Source: Pseudomonas sp. (GTDB lineage: Bacteria; Pseudomonadota; Gammaproteobacteria; Pseudomonadales; Pseudomonadaceae). Taken from it: 64,000 nucleotides of DNA. Positions 20,100 through 28,726 of this stretch are shown in pieces (position 1 is the stretch's first letter; each line of letters begins with the position of its first letter). The DNA is taken from the NCBI RefSeq assembly GCF_030683065.1, contig NZ_JAUXMX010000032.1, forward strand, positions 43,756 to 107,755, in the 5' to 3' direction. Below the pieces are notes generated by a model, which searched no databases, was not told where the DNA came from, and saw only the letters and a program-made list of their open reading frames with translations. Position numbers and translations under genes: made by a program.

Positions 20100-21167
20100 A
20101 TGTCCGCCCCCACCCGTGAACAGGCGCAGCAGCGCGCCGAGCAGATTCACGCCTTTCAGCAGGAGCTGGCGCAGTTGCAGGCCGAGCGGGTGGTCAGCCT
20201 GGCGCCGGAGCAGCAGGTGGCGATCAGCATCTATCACCAGCAGCTGCTCAGCCATTTCACCACGACCCTGGATATCGATGCCGACCAGCACGCGCGGCAG
20301 TTGTCGCTGGGCATGCGTGTCGCCTCGCTGTTTGGTTCCCTGGCCCTGGCGGCTGGGGTGTTCTTTCTGTTCTATCAGTTCTGGGGGCTGTTCAACGAAG
20401 CGGCGCAGGTGGCGATCCTGCTTGGCAGTGCGCTCGGCAGTCTGCTGCTGACCTTCTGGATTCAGACCCGCGACCGTTCCGGTTACTACGCCAAGCTGGC
20501 GGCGTTGCTGAGTTTTGTCTGCTTCGTGCTCAATCTGAGCATGCTCGGCCAGATTTTCAATATAACCCCCTCGGACCAGGCCCTGCTGCCCTGGGGCGCG
20601 CTGGCCTTGCTGCTCGCCTACCAGTGCCGGCAGCGCCTGCTGCTGGCCACCGGGATCCTCTGTCTGGGGTTGTTCGTGGCCATTCGCTGCAATGCCTGGG
20701 GCGGCTTCTACTGGTTTTCGGTGGGCCAGCGGCCGGAGAACTTCCTGCCGGTGGCGCTGCTGCTATTGGCCGTACCGCAGCTGTTCGAGCAGTCCCGCTA
20801 CAGCGGCTTCGCCAGCCTCTATCGCAGCATGGCGCTGCTGTTCCTGTTCATTCCGCTGCTGCTGTTGTCCTACTGGGGCGCCGGCAGCTACCTGCCCTGG
20901 TCGAGCGCGGCGATCGAGGCGCTGTACCAACTGCTCAGCTTCCCCCTCGCCGGGCTGGTGATCTGGCAGGGCATTCGCCGCGGCTGGACGGAGCTGGTCA
21001 ATATCGGCCTGCTGTTCGCGGTGATCTTCCTCTACGCCAAGCTGTTCGACTGGTGGTGGCAGCTGCTGCCCAAGTATTTGTTCTTCCTGCTGCTGGGCCT
21101 GCTCTCGCTGTTGCTCCTGGCCCTGCTGCAACGCTGGCGCAGAAGCGCCCAGGAGGGTGCGCAATGA
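20100..21167 (+). CDS. DUF2157 polytopic membrane protein
   Basis: 355 residues. A charged N-terminal helical region (1-75, AQQRAEQIHAFQQELAQLQ) precedes about ten hydrophobic segments between 78 and 345, the layout of DUF2157 proteins. The function is unknown. AAGGAG is placed 7 bases before the ATG at 20100. Its stop overlaps the start of the next gene (ATGA), so the two are translationally coupled and probably form one complex. Confidence 0.82.
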   Translation: MSAPTREQAQQRAEQIHAFQQELAQLQAERVVSLAPEQQVAISIYHQQLLSHFTTTLDIDADQHARQLSLGMRVASLFGSLALAAGVFFLFYQFWGLFNEAAQVAILLGSALGSLLLTFWIQTRDRSGYYAKLAALLSFVCFVLNLSMLGQIFNITPSDQALLPWGALALLLAYQCRQRLLLATGILCLGLFVAIRCNAWGGFYWFSVGQRPENFLPVALLLLAVPQLFEQSRYSGFASLYRSMALLFLFIPLLLLSYWGAGSYLPWSSAAIEALYQLLSFPLAGLVIWQGIRRGWTELVNIGLLFAVIFLYAKLFDWWWQLLPKYLFFLLLGLLSLLLLALLQRWRRSAQEGAQ

Positions 21168-21970
21168 ACCTCTGGAACACGCGCCGGCGCCTGTGGCTGG
21201 GCCTTGGTCTGATCCTGCTGAGCAACGCCATGGCCCTGGCTGGGGTTTATTACAACCGCAGCGGCGCGCCGGAGAGCAGCCTGACCCTGAGTGAGCGTGA
21301 ACTGCAGCTGCCCTACGGCGACTGGTTCCAGCGCGAGGACAACAGCGCTGTGCGTGTGCAGCTGCTGTGGCGCCACGGCCAGGTCGACTGGTTGAGTGCA
21401 GACAAACTGCGGGCCCTGGGTTTCCGAGTGCCCGACTTCAGTGAGGACGATTGGCCGCGGCGCCTTAACCGGCAATTGGCCCGTCCGGTCGTGTTGGTGC
21501 TGGAGCTCGACGGCCCGGCGTACCAACGCCACGTGCAGAACGCGGATCAGGCGCTGGCCGAGGCCGAGGCGCGCGTGCAGAGCCGCCCGGATGATCAGGA
21601 GCTGCAGCGCCAGCGCGACAGTCGTCAGCAGCAACTGGTCCAGGAACAGCAGCGTGACAGTCGTCTGTTCTTGGTTGATGCCGGGCTCGACGCGCGGGCG
21701 CTGCGCCAGGCCTATCCGAACCGTCAGCGTTACCTGTTGCTGGGCGGACGTCTGAAGCCTCATGCCGGCAGTGGCAAGCCTGGGCCGGGCGGGTTTACCG
21801 CGACCATCTCTCCCGAGCATGCGCAGATCACGGTGCCACATGCCCTGCGCGAGGTGTTCGTCGACTGGCAGCAGGGTGGCGCCTACCGTGAGGAGCGGCC
21901 GCGAGTGCGGGTTCAGGTCGCGTTCGGCCGCCGCCACGAGCCATGGATGCTCGATGCCAGTCGTCAGTAG
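21164..21970 (+). CDS. DUF4824-like single-pass protein, partner of DUF2157
   Basis: 268 residues. One membrane anchor (about 9-30, LWLGLGLILLSNAMALAGVYY) precedes a periplasmic domain with a charged coiled-coil stretch at about 120-165 (ALAEAEARVQSRPDDQELQRQR) and a beta-rich end. It starts inside the last codons of the DUF2157 gene. The pair is analogous to GDYXXLXY/DUF2157 pairs of other bacteria. No enzyme motif is visible. Confidence 0.75.
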   Translation: MNLWNTRRRLWLGLGLILLSNAMALAGVYYNRSGAPESSLTLSERELQLPYGDWFQREDNSAVRVQLLWRHGQVDWLSADKLRALGFRVPDFSEDDWPRRLNRQLARPVVLVLELDGPAYQRHVQNADQALAEAEARVQSRPDDQELQRQRDSRQQQLVQEQQRDSRLFLVDAGLDARALRQAYPNRQRYLLLGGRLKPHAGSGKPGPGGFTATISPEHAQITVPHALREVFVDWQQGGAYREERPRVRVQVAFGRRHEPWMLDASRQ

Positions 21971-22126
21971 GCGCTGGCCAGATGGTGTGTCAGTAATTGG
22001 GGTAAGCGTAGGGTGGGCCGGACGGCGTTTCGTTCGGCGCGCAGCAACAGCCTGCCGGATCGGCTTTTCGCCGGCAGCCTGCGGCGAGTCACACCTGCAA
22101 ATCGATATTGCCGCAACCTTTGCGCC

Positions 22127-23416
22127 TTACCAGTCGGCCAGCGCCGCGCGGCGGCCGCGTTTGAGGTCGACGCTGGCGAGGATCAGCAGGCCGAGGACGA
22201 AGTAGCTTCCTGTGATCAGCATCGCCAGGCGGTGGTCGCCATCGGTCAGCCAGCTGGTCAGGCCGTAGGTCATCGGCCCGATGATCGACGACAGCTTCAC
22301 TGCCTGGCCCCACAGGCCGTAGAACTCCGCCCGCCGCGACGCTGGCGCGAGCAGGCCGACGATGGCGCGTCCGGCCGACTGGCTGGCGCCCATGCACAAG
22401 CCGGCGATATTCGCCGCCAGCCAGAACAGCGGCGGCCCCTCGGCGGCCCAGGCCAGACCGATCATCAGCAACCAGCCGAACAGAGTCAGGGTTAGGGTGG
22501 TGAGGTGGCCGAGGCGGTCCTGCACATAGCCGAACAATACGGCGCCGATCGAGGCGGTGATATTCACCAGCAGGATCAGCTTGAGGGTGTCCTGGGTGGT
22601 GAAGCCCATGGCCTGGGTGGCATAGATGGCGGCCAGAGTGACTACTGCGGCGATCCCGGCCTGGTAGCACAGGGTGCAGGCGAGAAAGCGCAGCAGGTCG
22701 CGATAGCGCCGGGCCTCGCGGACCGTACGGGCAAAGCGGGCGAATGCTACCCGCGCGCTGTGGCGGGCGGCCGGTTGCAGCTGCGCCTGGCTGCGCTCGC
22801 GCAGGAACAAGAATGTCGGCAGGCTGGCCAGGGCGAACAGGATGGCGGTGAGGAGCATGCACACCGGCACAAACTGCGCCGCCGTGTGGCCTTGGGCCTG
22901 CGCCCAGCTGACATAGGCCAGGCTGGCGCCGAGGCTGAGCAGACCGCCGAGATAACCGAAGCCCCAGCCCCAGCCGGAGACCCGGCCGATGGCATCCTCG
23001 CGGGCGATTTCCGGGAGGAAGGCAGCGATCAGGTTCTCGCCGCTGCCGAAGCAGAAGTTGGACAGCACGATGAAGACGATGGCGATCACCAGCGCGCCCG
23101 GTCCGGCCAGCGCCAGGCCTGCGGTAAAGACTACACAGCCGAGGGTGCACAGCAGCAACAGACGCTTCTTGCAGGCATAAGCGTCGGCGTAGGCGCCAAG
23201 CAGCGGCGCGCTTAGGATGATCAGGGCATAGGACAGGCCGATGGCGCTGGTCCAGGCCAGGGTGCCCCAGGTCGCGCCTTCGGCCACCACGGCGACGAAG
23301 TAGGCACTGAACACCGCGGTGATCACCACTGTGGTGTAGCCGGAGTTGGCGAAGTCATACATCGCCCAGGCCCAGGCTTCGCGACGCGTGACTCCAGGGG
23401 CAAGGCTGGGGGGCAT
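22127..23416 (-). CDS. MFS transporter, UMF1 (Atg22-like) family
   Basis: A 429-residue inner-membrane protein with twelve predicted helices. WAWAMYDFANSGYTTVVITAVF at the start is the signature of the UMF1 family. GAYADAYACKKRLL is the MFS loop 2-3 motif. The substrate is unknown; family members are thought to export small metabolites. I chose the ATG at 23416, which has GGAG 8 bases upstream, over a GTG nine bases earlier. It is divergent from the acyl-AMP ligase fusion gene. Confidence 0.88.
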   Translation of the reverse strand: MPPSLAPGVTRREAWAWAMYDFANSGYTTVVITAVFSAYFVAVVAEGATWGTLAWTSAIGLSYALIILSAPLLGAYADAYACKKRLLLLCTLGCVVFTAGLALAGPGALVIAIVFIVLSNFCFGSGENLIAAFLPEIAREDAIGRVSGWGWGFGYLGGLLSLGASLAYVSWAQAQGHTAAQFVPVCMLLTAILFALASLPTFLFLRERSQAQLQPAARHSARVAFARFARTVREARRYRDLLRFLACTLCYQAGIAAVVTLAAIYATQAMGFTTQDTLKLILLVNITASIGAVLFGYVQDRLGHLTTLTLTLFGWLLMIGLAWAAEGPPLFWLAANIAGLCMGASQSAGRAIVGLLAPASRRAEFYGLWGQAVKLSSIIGPMTYGLTSWLTDGDHRLAMLITGSYFVLGLLILASVDLKRGRRAALADW

Positions 23417-23587
23417 GGCAAACACTCCGGGTTGGTGCTGGACAATTGTGGGTAGATCCTAGCAGCCCGCTCTGCGAGAGACGACCGCGCTATAACCGCG
23501 GGTCTGTTATGGGCCAGAGGTTATTATCGCTAACGCCGGCCAAGGCCTATTGTTCTTGGGGATGGCTCCAGGTGCCAACGCGTAGAT

Positions 23588-23680
23588 CCTATGTTCATAC
23601 GCAAGGTCTGCAGCATCGTAGGGTGGACGACGCTCTATCCATCCACCAACAGCGATGGTGGATGAAAAAGGCTACGCGCC
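23588..23680. repeat. Left copy of a ~100-bp repeat, inverted with respect to 26769-26873
   Basis: It runs CCTATGTTCATACGCAAGG ... ATCCACCAACAGCGATGGTGGATGAAAAAGGC. The same order of blocks occurs in reverse complement on the far side of the fusion gene. A partial copy (CCTATGTTCATGCGCAAG) is at 56138. An internal dyad ATCCACCA/TGGTGGAT is present. Confidence 0.8.
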
Positions 23681-23703
23681 CCGACCCACCCTGCACAGCT
23701 CTC

Positions 23704-23770
23704 GTAGCCCGGATGCAATCCGGGAGCAGTTTTTCAGGCGCTGGATTTCCCCAGATTGCATTCGGGCTAC
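23704..23770. repeat. REP palindrome
   Basis: GTAGCCCGGATGCAATCCGG (23704-23723) pairs imperfectly with CAGATTGCATTCGGGCTAC (23752-23770). Confidence 0.85.
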
Positions 23771-23864
23771 AAAAAATGCTGCTCACATGAGTCAAGTGAA
23801 CAGCATGGGCGCAGTAGGTGAGAGTTTTTTCACAGGCTCTCAGGACATTCTTGAGGGGTTGCCG

Positions 23865-26699
23865 ATGAGTCGTTTGCCTCACGCCACAAGCGCCCATCCC
23901 GATCCAGCGGCGGCGCAACGGCTGCTGCGCATCGTGCGACAGACGGTTGCCGAGCTGCGCCCTGATGCGCTGCAGGATTCCCCCGTCAGCCTGCACAGCA
24001 GGCTCGACAGCGATCTGGGGCTGGACAGTCTGGGCCGGGTCGAGCTGTGGTCACGGGTCGAGCGCGAATTTGCGGTGCGTTTGCCGCAAGCGCTGTTCGC
24101 TGCGGCGCAGACCCCAGGCGATTTGCTTGAAGCGCTGCTGGCATGCGCTCCTGCCGACCGCCCGGCTTCGCGCGGCAGCGTCGAGCACGTGCCTGTCGGC
24201 CCGCAGGAGCGGCTCACGCCAGACGCTGCGCAGACCCTGATCGAGGCGCTCGACTGGCATGTGCAGCGCCACCCGCAGCGCATTCATGTGCGCCTGCTGG
24301 GCGATGGCGATGAGCCGCAAGACATCAGCTATCTGACCCTGCAGCAGGGCGCCCGGGCAGTTGCTTGCGGGTTGCAGCAGCGCGGCCTGCGCGTTGGGCA
24401 GCGGGTAGCGCTGATGCTGCCGACCGGCCGCGATTTCCTCTTCGGGTTCTTCGGCATCCTCCTCGCGGGCGGTGTGCCGGTACCGATTTATCCACCCGTG
24501 CGCCTGGCGCAGATCGAGGAGCACTTGCGCCGCCAAGCCGGCATTCTGGAGAACGCACAGGCGACGGTACTGATTACCGTAAGCGAAGCTAAATTGCTCT
24601 CCAGGCTGCTCAAGTCGCAAGTACCAAGCCTGCGCGAGATCGCCAGCGTGGCCGAGTTATCCGCTGTCCCCGGCACCTTCCTGGCAGTCACCCGGCAGGC
24701 TGGGGATCTGGCGTTTCTGCAGTACACCTCGGGCAGTACCGGCCAACCCAAGGGGGTGATGATCAGCCACGCCAACCTGCTGGCCAACATGCGCGCGATG
24801 GCCTCGGCGCTGCACGTCAGCGCCGATGATGTGTTCGTCAGCTGGCTGCCGATGTACCACGACATGGGCCTGATCGGCGCCTGGCTCGGCAGTCTGTATT
24901 ACGGCTTCGTTCTGGTGCTGATGTCGCCGCTGGCCTTTCTCTCCCGGCCCGTGCGCTGGCTGGAGGCCATCCACCGCTATCGGGCCACGCTGTCGGCGGC
25001 ACCAAATTTTGCCTACGAGCTGTGCCTGAGCAAGCTCGCTGACAGCGAGATCCAGGGCCTCGACCTGAGCCGCTGGCGCCTGGCCTGCAACGGTGCCGAG
25101 CCAGTCAGCCCGGACACCCTGCAAGGCTTCGCCGAGCGCTTCGGCAGTTATGGGCTGCAGCCGGGTGCGCTGGCTCCGGTTTATGGCCTGGCCGAAGCGA
25201 CCCTGGGTGTGGCCTTCCCGCCAGTGGGCCGTGGGCCGCTGATTGATTGGGTTAAGCGCGAACCGTTCCAGGCCCGGGGCGAAGCCTTGCGCGCCGAGCC
25301 GGGAAGTGTCGATGCGCTGCGCTTCGTCAGCTGCGGTCGGCCGCTGCCAGGGCATCAGGTGCGGATCGTCGATGACCACGACATCGAACTGCCCGAGCGT
25401 ACCGAGGGTCATCTGCAATTCAAGGGGCCGTCGACCAGCAGCGGCTATTTCCATAACCCGCAGGAGAGCCGGCGGGTACGCCATGGCGAATGGCTCGACT
25501 CGCTCGATCTGGCCTACATGGTGGCAGGCGAGGTCTACCTCAGCGGGCGGGCCAAGGACCTGATCATCCGCGGCGGGCGCAATATCTATCCCTATGATTT
25601 GGAGGCTGCGGTCGGCAACGTGCCGGGCCTGCGCAAAGGCTGCGTCGCGGTGTTCGGCTGTGCTGACCTGGCCGGCGCCAGCGAGCGCCTGGTGGTGCTG
25701 GCGGAAACCAATGAGAAGGACGCGCGCGTGCGGCAACGCCTGCAGCAGCAAATCCGCCGGGTCGCCACCGAACTTACCGGGGTGCCGCCGGACGATATCG
25801 TCCTGGCGCCGCCGCACAGCGTGCTGAAAACCTCAAGCGGCAAGATTCGCCGCGCCGCCAGCCGTGAGCTGTACGAGCGCGGCGAGGTGGGCCGGCCAGG
25901 GCGTCCGGTGTGGCGGCAACTGCTGCGCCTGTTGCAATCGGCGGCGCGCGCGCAACTCGGTCGCGGCTGGCGAAGCATTCTTGCGCTGTGCTATGCCGGG
26001 TATTTCTGGGCCTTGCTCGGGGTACTGGGCAGCCTGACCTGGACGCTCGTGGTCGTGCTGCCGCAGCAAACCTGGCGGCGCCGTTTTACCAAGGCCGCGG
26101 CGCGCCTGTTCCTGCGTCTGGCGGGCATCCCGTTGCAGGTCGAAGGCCTGGAAAGGCTGCGTCAGCAGACGGTGCGCGTACTGGTCGCCAACCATGCCAG
26201 CTACCTGGATGGCGTGTTGCTCTGCGCGGCGCTGCCGCCTGCGTTCAGTTTTGTCGCCAAACGTGAGCTGGCCGGGCAGCGTATTGCCGGGCCCTTTCTG
26301 CGCAAACTCGGCACCTGCTTCGTCGAGCGCTTCGACCTGCAACGCAGTGCCGACGACGCCGAACGCCTGGCGCAGGCGTTGCAGGCCGGGCAGTCGCTGG
26401 TGTTCTTCCCCGAAGGCGCGCTGACCCGCGAACCGGGCCTGCTGCCATTTCGCATGGGTGCCTTCGTCCTGGCCGCGCGCGCCGATGTGCCGCTGGTGCC
26501 GGTGGCCATCGGCGGCTCGCGCAGGGTGCTGCGCGGCGACCAGTGGTTCCCCCGTCGTGGCGCAATCCACCTGCACATTTGCGCCCAGTTGCTGGCCCAG
26601 GGCCCTGGTTGGCTGGATGCGATCAAGCTGCGCGACGCCGCGCGGGCCGAGCTGTTGCAGCACCTGGATGAGCCGGATCGGCCGCTGCTGGCGGGGTGA
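23865..26699 (+). CDS. Carrier protein - fatty acyl-AMP ligase - PlsC acyltransferase fusion
   Basis: A 944-residue three-domain protein. Residues 15-95 form an acyl carrier domain with the phosphopantetheine serine in LGLDSLG (Ser55). Residues about 120-680 are an adenylating domain of the FAAL type: AMP P-loop YTSGSTGQPKG (287-297), PMYHDMGLIG, VYGLAEATLG, GRAKDLIIRGGRNIYP (about 561) and a catalytic lysine in SSGKIRR (about 659). After one or two membrane segments (about 700-745) comes a PlsC-like acyltransferase with NHASYLDG (HX4D, about 775) and FPEGALTR (about 848). It probably activates a fatty acid, loads its own carrier and acylates a lysophospholipid or other lipid alcohol at the membrane. 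GAGGGG precedes the ATG at 23865. Confidence 0.88.
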   Translation: MSRLPHATSAHPDPAAAQRLLRIVRQTVAELRPDALQDSPVSLHSRLDSDLGLDSLGRVELWSRVEREFAVRLPQALFAAAQTPGDLLEALLACAPADRPASRGSVEHVPVGPQERLTPDAAQTLIEALDWHVQRHPQRIHVRLLGDGDEPQDISYLTLQQGARAVACGLQQRGLRVGQRVALMLPTGRDFLFGFFGILLAGGVPVPIYPPVRLAQIEEHLRRQAGILENAQATVLITVSEAKLLSRLLKSQVPSLREIASVAELSAVPGTFLAVTRQAGDLAFLQYTSGSTGQPKGVMISHANLLANMRAMASALHVSADDVFVSWLPMYHDMGLIGAWLGSLYYGFVLVLMSPLAFLSRPVRWLEAIHRYRATLSAAPNFAYELCLSKLADSEIQGLDLSRWRLACNGAEPVSPDTLQGFAERFGSYGLQPGALAPVYGLAEATLGVAFPPVGRGPLIDWVKREPFQARGEALRAEPGSVDALRFVSCGRPLPGHQVRIVDDHDIELPERTEGHLQFKGPSTSSGYFHNPQESRRVRHGEWLDSLDLAYMVAGEVYLSGRAKDLIIRGGRNIYPYDLEAAVGNVPGLRKGCVAVFGCADLAGASERLVVLAETNEKDARVRQRLQQQIRRVATELTGVPPDDIVLAPPHSVLKTSSGKIRRAASRELYERGEVGRPGRPVWRQLLRLLQSAARAQLGRGWRSILALCYAGYFWALLGVLGSLTWTLVVVLPQQTWRRRFTKAAARLFLRLAGIPLQVEGLERLRQQTVRVLVANHASYLDGVLLCAALPPAFSFVAKRELAGQRIAGPFLRKLGTCFVERFDLQRSADDAERLAQALQAGQSLVFFPEGALTREPGLLPFRMGAFVLAARADVPLVPVAIGGSRRVLRGDQWFPRRGAIHLHICAQLLAQGPGWLDAIKLRDAARAELLQHLDEPDRPLLAG

Positions 26700-26768
26700 G
26701 GGGCGCGAAGGGTTCGAACCGTAGGGTGCGCCGTGCGCACCGGGTTGCAGACGGCGTGACGTACGACG

Positions 26769-26873
26769 CGCGACGCCTTTTTCATCCACCATCGCAATTG
26801 GTGGATGGATAAAGCATCAGCTACGCGCCCCATCCACCCGACGAGATCGCAGGCCTTGCAAATACACATAGGG
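26769..26873. repeat. Right copy of the ~100-bp repeat
   Basis: This is the reverse complement of 23588-23680 with about 13 extra bases in the middle: GCCTTTTTCATCCACCATCG ... TTGCAAATACACATAGGG. A GTAGGGTGCGCCGTGCGCACC REP arm lies just before it (26722-26742). Confidence 0.75.
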
Positions 26874-26878
26874 GCTAC

Positions 26879-26911
26879 AAAAAAGCCGCTCCCCTGTCTG
26901 GGTGAGCGGCT
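26879..26911 (-). terminator. Terminator of the first glycine-zipper gene
   Basis: Minus-strand hairpin AGCCGCTC ... GAGCGGCT followed by TTTTTT. It lies 58 bp beyond the stop of the gene at 26970. Confidence 0.85.
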
Positions 26912-26969
26912 GCTGTTGCTGTGGTCGATGACGCTGGACGGCAGGTGCGCATGGCGCTCCCGCGGCTAT

Positions 26970-27401
26970 TCAATGGTGGCGATGTTTTTTGTGTTTCTTA
27001 TGCTTTTTGCCATGGTCATGACGCCGACCGTCGTCACGGTCGCCGCCGGAGTATTCGTTGGCCAGTGCGCCGCCAGCGGCACCGCCGAGGCCCGCGCCTA
27101 TCGTCGAGCCGGTGCTGCCGCCGACTTGGCCGCCAAGCACCGAGCCGCCTGCGGCGCCCAAACCACCACCGAGGGCGGCGTTGGTCTTGTTGCCGTCGCG
27201 GGCGGTAACCACACCGCCGGCCGCGCCGCCAACCCCGGCACCAATCGCCGCGCCGGTGCTACCACCGACCTGCTGGCCGATAATGTTGCCGAGGGCGCCA
27301 CCCACACCGCTGCCGATGGCGACTTTGCCGGTGTCGCCAGCCAAGGCATATGGAGTGGATATAAGGCCGCTGAGCGCGAACGCTACGAGAATATTGCGCA
27401 T
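26970..27401 (-). CDS. Glycine-zipper protein with His/Lys-rich tail (paralogue 1)
   Basis: 143 residues. A signal peptide (about 1-21, ending ALAGD) is followed by repeated GxxxG blocks (GGALGNIIGQQVGGSTGAAIG, residues about 33-112). The tail is almost only Asp/His/Lys (GKKHKKHKKHRHH). Glycine-zipper domains form tight helix pairs in outer-membrane or periplasmic proteins; the histidines could bind metals. AGGA precedes the ATG. It has its own terminator and a paralogue 290 bp upstream. Confidence 0.85.
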   Translation of the reverse strand: MRNILVAFALSGLISTPYALAGDTGKVAIGSGVGGALGNIIGQQVGGSTGAAIGAGVGGAAGGVVTARDGNKTNAALGGGLGAAGGSVLGGQVGGSTGSTIGAGLGGAAGGALANEYSGGDRDDGRRHDHGKKHKKHKKHRHH

Positions 27402-27690
27402 GGTTTGAGTCCTGCTGAATAAGGGGCGAGCGTACTGCAGTGATGATTAGTGGCTTTTTGCTACATCGTGTAGATGTAGAGCGGAATAAGCACTTTTGGT
27501 TCCCCGGCGCAGGGCGCGGGCGCTCCTGCATCATTGTTAAGGCACGCAACGCGCCGGGATTTGGGAGGTGGCCCCGGATTGCGCGGGCGCTTATTTACAC
27601 TACGAAGCAGTGGGGCGAGCGGTGATCCGCTTCAGCGCACCACGACCCACCGTGGTGAACTAACGCGAATAGCGCTCCCGGCTCCCCCTG

Positions 27691-28161
27691 TTAGTCGTGC
27701 CAGCCGCGATTGTGGCGCTTGCCGTGGTGGTGGCGATGGCCATGGCGGCGGTCGTCACGGTAGTGGCGTCTGTCGCCTCGATAATTACGATCGTCGTTAC
27801 GGCTTGCATCGCCGTAGTTATTGCCGATGGCACCACCGGCACCACCGCCGAGCGCGGCGCCAATTAACCCGCCAGTTGTACCGCCCATTTGCTGGCCGAT
27901 CACGTTGCCGCCTGCTGCGCCTAAGCCACCGCCAATGGCAGCTTCGGTTTTGTTGCCGTTGCGCGCGGCAACCGAGCCGCCTGCAGCGCCGCCAACACCG
28001 GCGCCAATGGCCGCGCCAGTGCTGCCGCCAATGTGCTGGCCGACCACCGAGCCCAACACTCCGCCCAGTGCGCCGCCGACGCCAGCTTTGATGTTATCGC
28101 CTGCCATTGCTTGTCCTGCGGCGAAGCCGAGGCTCAGTAGAAGCATCGAAATGTACTTCAT
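27691..28161 (-). CDS. Glycine-zipper protein with His/Arg-rich tail (paralogue 2)
   Basis: 156 residues with the same plan as the neighbour: signal peptide (about 1-21, GQAMAGD), glycine-zipper repeats (GGTTGGLIGAALGGGAGGAIG) and a basic His/Arg/Asp tail (RRHGHRHHHGKRHNRG). The shared core GGSTGAAIGAGVGGAAGG shows the two arose by duplication, while the tails diverged (Lys versus Arg). The function is unknown; metal binding or envelope stress are possible. Confidence 0.85.
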   Translation of the reverse strand: MKYISMLLLSLGFAAGQAMAGDNIKAGVGGALGGVLGSVVGQHIGGSTGAAIGAGVGGAAGGSVAARNGNKTEAAIGGGLGAAGGNVIGQQMGGTTGGLIGAALGGGAGGAIGNNYGDASRNDDRNYRGDRRHYRDDRRHGHRHHHGKRHNRGWHD

Positions 28162-28726
28162 GGAGAAGTTCTCTCAGTGGTTAAGTCGGTGGCGATGCTG
28201 GGGTCGATACGCTGGCCTGGCAAGCGTCTGCCGACAAGCGGTGCGCTTCGGTAAAGGTTATGTAAGTATCTGTTTTAGATAGAGAACTTTTAATGATTCA
28301 GGCGGTCACAGCTGGTTGTTCCAAGGCGGCCAGCGCGTTTTTGCAGGCTTTTTAACCGCTCTGTACCCGTTAACTGTGCGAGGAGATAAGCAGAGGTCGA
28401 GGCGGGCGCGTTGCCTCATGAGAACGACGGCGTTCCGACGAACGCTATCGCGGACAAGTCCGCTCCTACCCCGTCGGGCGGTGAACCTGTGGGAGCGGAC
28501 TTGTCCGCGAAGCTTTTGCTGGCTATGTCCCCGTTTACTGTTACGAGGAGATAAGCCGAGTCGCGTTGCGCTTCGCCGCGTTGCTCCTCAGCGGAACGCC
28601 GCCCGGCCCAACCTGCTCGCGCGAGCCCTGTGCTGATGTATACGGGGCACTCTAGCCATTGCATGCAACACCTGGCGGGCACATAGCCTTCGCCTCAGCA
28701 GATGGCGTGGCTGACGTTTGCAGGCA
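28162..28726. other. 565-bp spacer with repeats, no gene seen
   Basis: An inverted pair GCGGACAAGTCCGCTCC / GGAGCGGACTTGTCCGC lies at 28450-28509. A second, direct repeat, CCCGTTNACTGT...CGAGGAGATAAGC, occurs at about 28367-28391 and 28530-28555. No credible coding frame. Confidence 0.6.
28448..28510. repeat. REP inverted pair (GCGGACAAGTCCGC type)
   Basis: The arms TCGCGGACAAGTCCGCTCC (28448-28466) and GGAGCGGACTTGTCCGCGA (28492-28510) are exact complements. Each arm also contains an inner palindrome, GCGGACAAGTCCGC. Confidence 0.9.
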
